Below are positions 14,716-15,115 of a stretch of DNA of 15,115 nucleotides, in pieces; positions within the stretch are counted from its first letter, which is position 1; each line of letters begins with the position of its first letter. Both the position numbers and the translations under genes were made by a program. The notes under the pieces are model-generated. The model was not told where the DNA came from. It made no database searches and saw nothing but the letters and a program-made list of their open reading frames with translations. The DNA is from JANWHV01 sp035534995 (lineage in GTDB: Bacteria > Chloroflexota > UBA5177 > JANWHV01), in the NCBI GenBank assembly GCA_035534995.1, contig DATLQX010000231.1, positions 1-15,115 of the forward strand, read 5' to 3'.

Positions 14716-15115
14716 GTGACAGAACAGGAGCGCCGCGCCGCCGTACGCCAACGGTACGGCGAACGTTGCGGCTACTGCGGCGTTCATGAATCCGAGGCCG
14801 GCACCGAACTGGAAATTGACCACTTCCAGCCGCGCTCGGCCGGTGGCTCCGATGATTTGGATAACCTGGTCTACTGCTGTCCGACCTGCAACAGGCTCAA
14901 AGGGGACTTCTGGCCCGCAAGTGACACGCCCACGCCGGTTCGACGCCTCCTGCATCCGGGGCGTGATAACCTCGCATTGTATGTACGGGAGGAAGGAGAC
15001 TGCAGCCTCACCTCCGTCAGTGCGACTGGAGCCTTTCATCTCAACCGTCTGCGATTGAATCGCCCGCCCCTCTTGGCGCTACGCCGTGCTCGCCAAGAGG
15101 TGATCCGGCTTCGGC
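14716..15115 (+). CDS. HNH endonuclease with CxxC zinc-ribbon pairs, 3' end outside the window
   Basis: 133 residues visible, open at the right edge. The HNH/beta-beta-alpha-metal core is complete: RCGYCG (C18, C21), LEIDHFQPRSAGGSDDLDNL (32-51) with D35-H36 and N50, and YCCPTCNRLKGDFWP (53-67) with C55-x-x-C58 and N59. The two Cys pairs hold a structural zinc; H36 and the Asn residues form the metal-dependent nicking site of the family. The C-terminal part (LLHPGRDNLALYVREEGDCS, then AFHLNRLRLNRPPLLALRR) suits compact stand-alone HNH proteins of about 150-200 residues, so little is missing. GTG 14716 is the only usable start after the previous stop, with only a weak GAGA upstream, so translation may be coupled to the helical protein. 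Relatives occur in mobile introns, restriction, phage packaging and defence; nothing here picks one. Confidence 0.88.
   Translation, partial: MTEQERRAAVRQRYGERCGYCGVHESEAGTELEIDHFQPRSAGGSDDLDNLVYCCPTCNRLKGDFWPASDTPTPVRRLLHPGRDNLALYVREEGDCSLTSVSATGAFHLNRLRLNRPPLLALRRARQEVIRLR
15069..15100. repeat. Perfect 10-bp inverted repeat inside the HNH coding region
   Basis: CCTCTTGGCG (15069-15078) and CGCCAAGAGG (15091-15100) flank a 12-base loop. It falls in coding sequence near the likely 3' end of the HNH gene. A hairpin in the mRNA or a protein-binding palindrome are both possible; no mobile-element end is evident. Confidence 0.5.

Noticed and set aside
14308..15039. A 243-codon minus-strand frame opposite the helical and HNH genes
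   Set aside because: The plus strand shows a complete HNH core and a textbook ribosome-binding site; the minus frame resembles no family.

Overview
The window is GC-rich and densely coding. It looks like chromosomal bacterial DNA, most likely from Chloroflexota (Thermomicrobia/Sphaerobacter-like). That placement is inference from three things: the gene mix (GH133-type debranching enzyme, paired M16 peptidases, a tsaE-tsaB-rimI-tsaD cluster, a double-RecA KaiC-like ATPase), the protein style, and GTG starts with short overlaps. No rRNA, tRNA, CRISPR array, transposase or phage gene was recognised.

Layout. (1) 1-1971, minus strand: a glycogen-debranching enzyme whose last residues run off the left edge. 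(2) 2130-4461, plus strand and divergent from it: a membrane-anchored phospholipase D/cardiolipin synthase-like protein, then a two-domain CatE-like VOC dioxygenase. (3) 4599-11068: a tight run that is probably one operon. It begins with two M16 peptidase subunits that have lost complementary halves of the active site. Then come tsaE, tsaB, rimI and tsaD (tRNA t6A synthesis plus N-terminal acetylation) and an AadA-type nucleotidyltransferase. Many junctions overlap by 4-11 bases. (4) 11069-12116: a decayed stretch with a 16-codon coupled mini-ORF, an 11-bp direct repeat, and an M3 oligoendopeptidase F pseudogene that is frameshifted and has lost its catalytic half. (5) 12117-14088: a two-RecA-domain KaiC-like ATPase followed by a stand-alone CheY-type receiver. 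(6) 14089-15115: a 276-bp non-coding stretch, then a small all-helical protein of unknown function directly upstream of an HNH endonuclease cut by the right edge.

How the genes fit together. The middle block is housekeeping: TsaB, TsaD and TsaE make up the bacterial threonylcarbamoyl-transfer machinery (the TsaC/Sua5 partner is not here). RimI is often encoded with them. The M16 pair reads as an obligate heterodimer, one chain carrying the zinc site and the other the substrate-binding Arg/Tyr motif. The right side is more accessory: a KaiC-like/receiver signalling pair and a helical-protein/HNH pair. The HNH pair is the best candidate here for a poorly described system.

Limits. Everything rests on reading the sequence and remembered family motifs; no searches were run. 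Start codons were chosen by ribosome-binding sites and overlaps. Promoter and terminator calls are weak.
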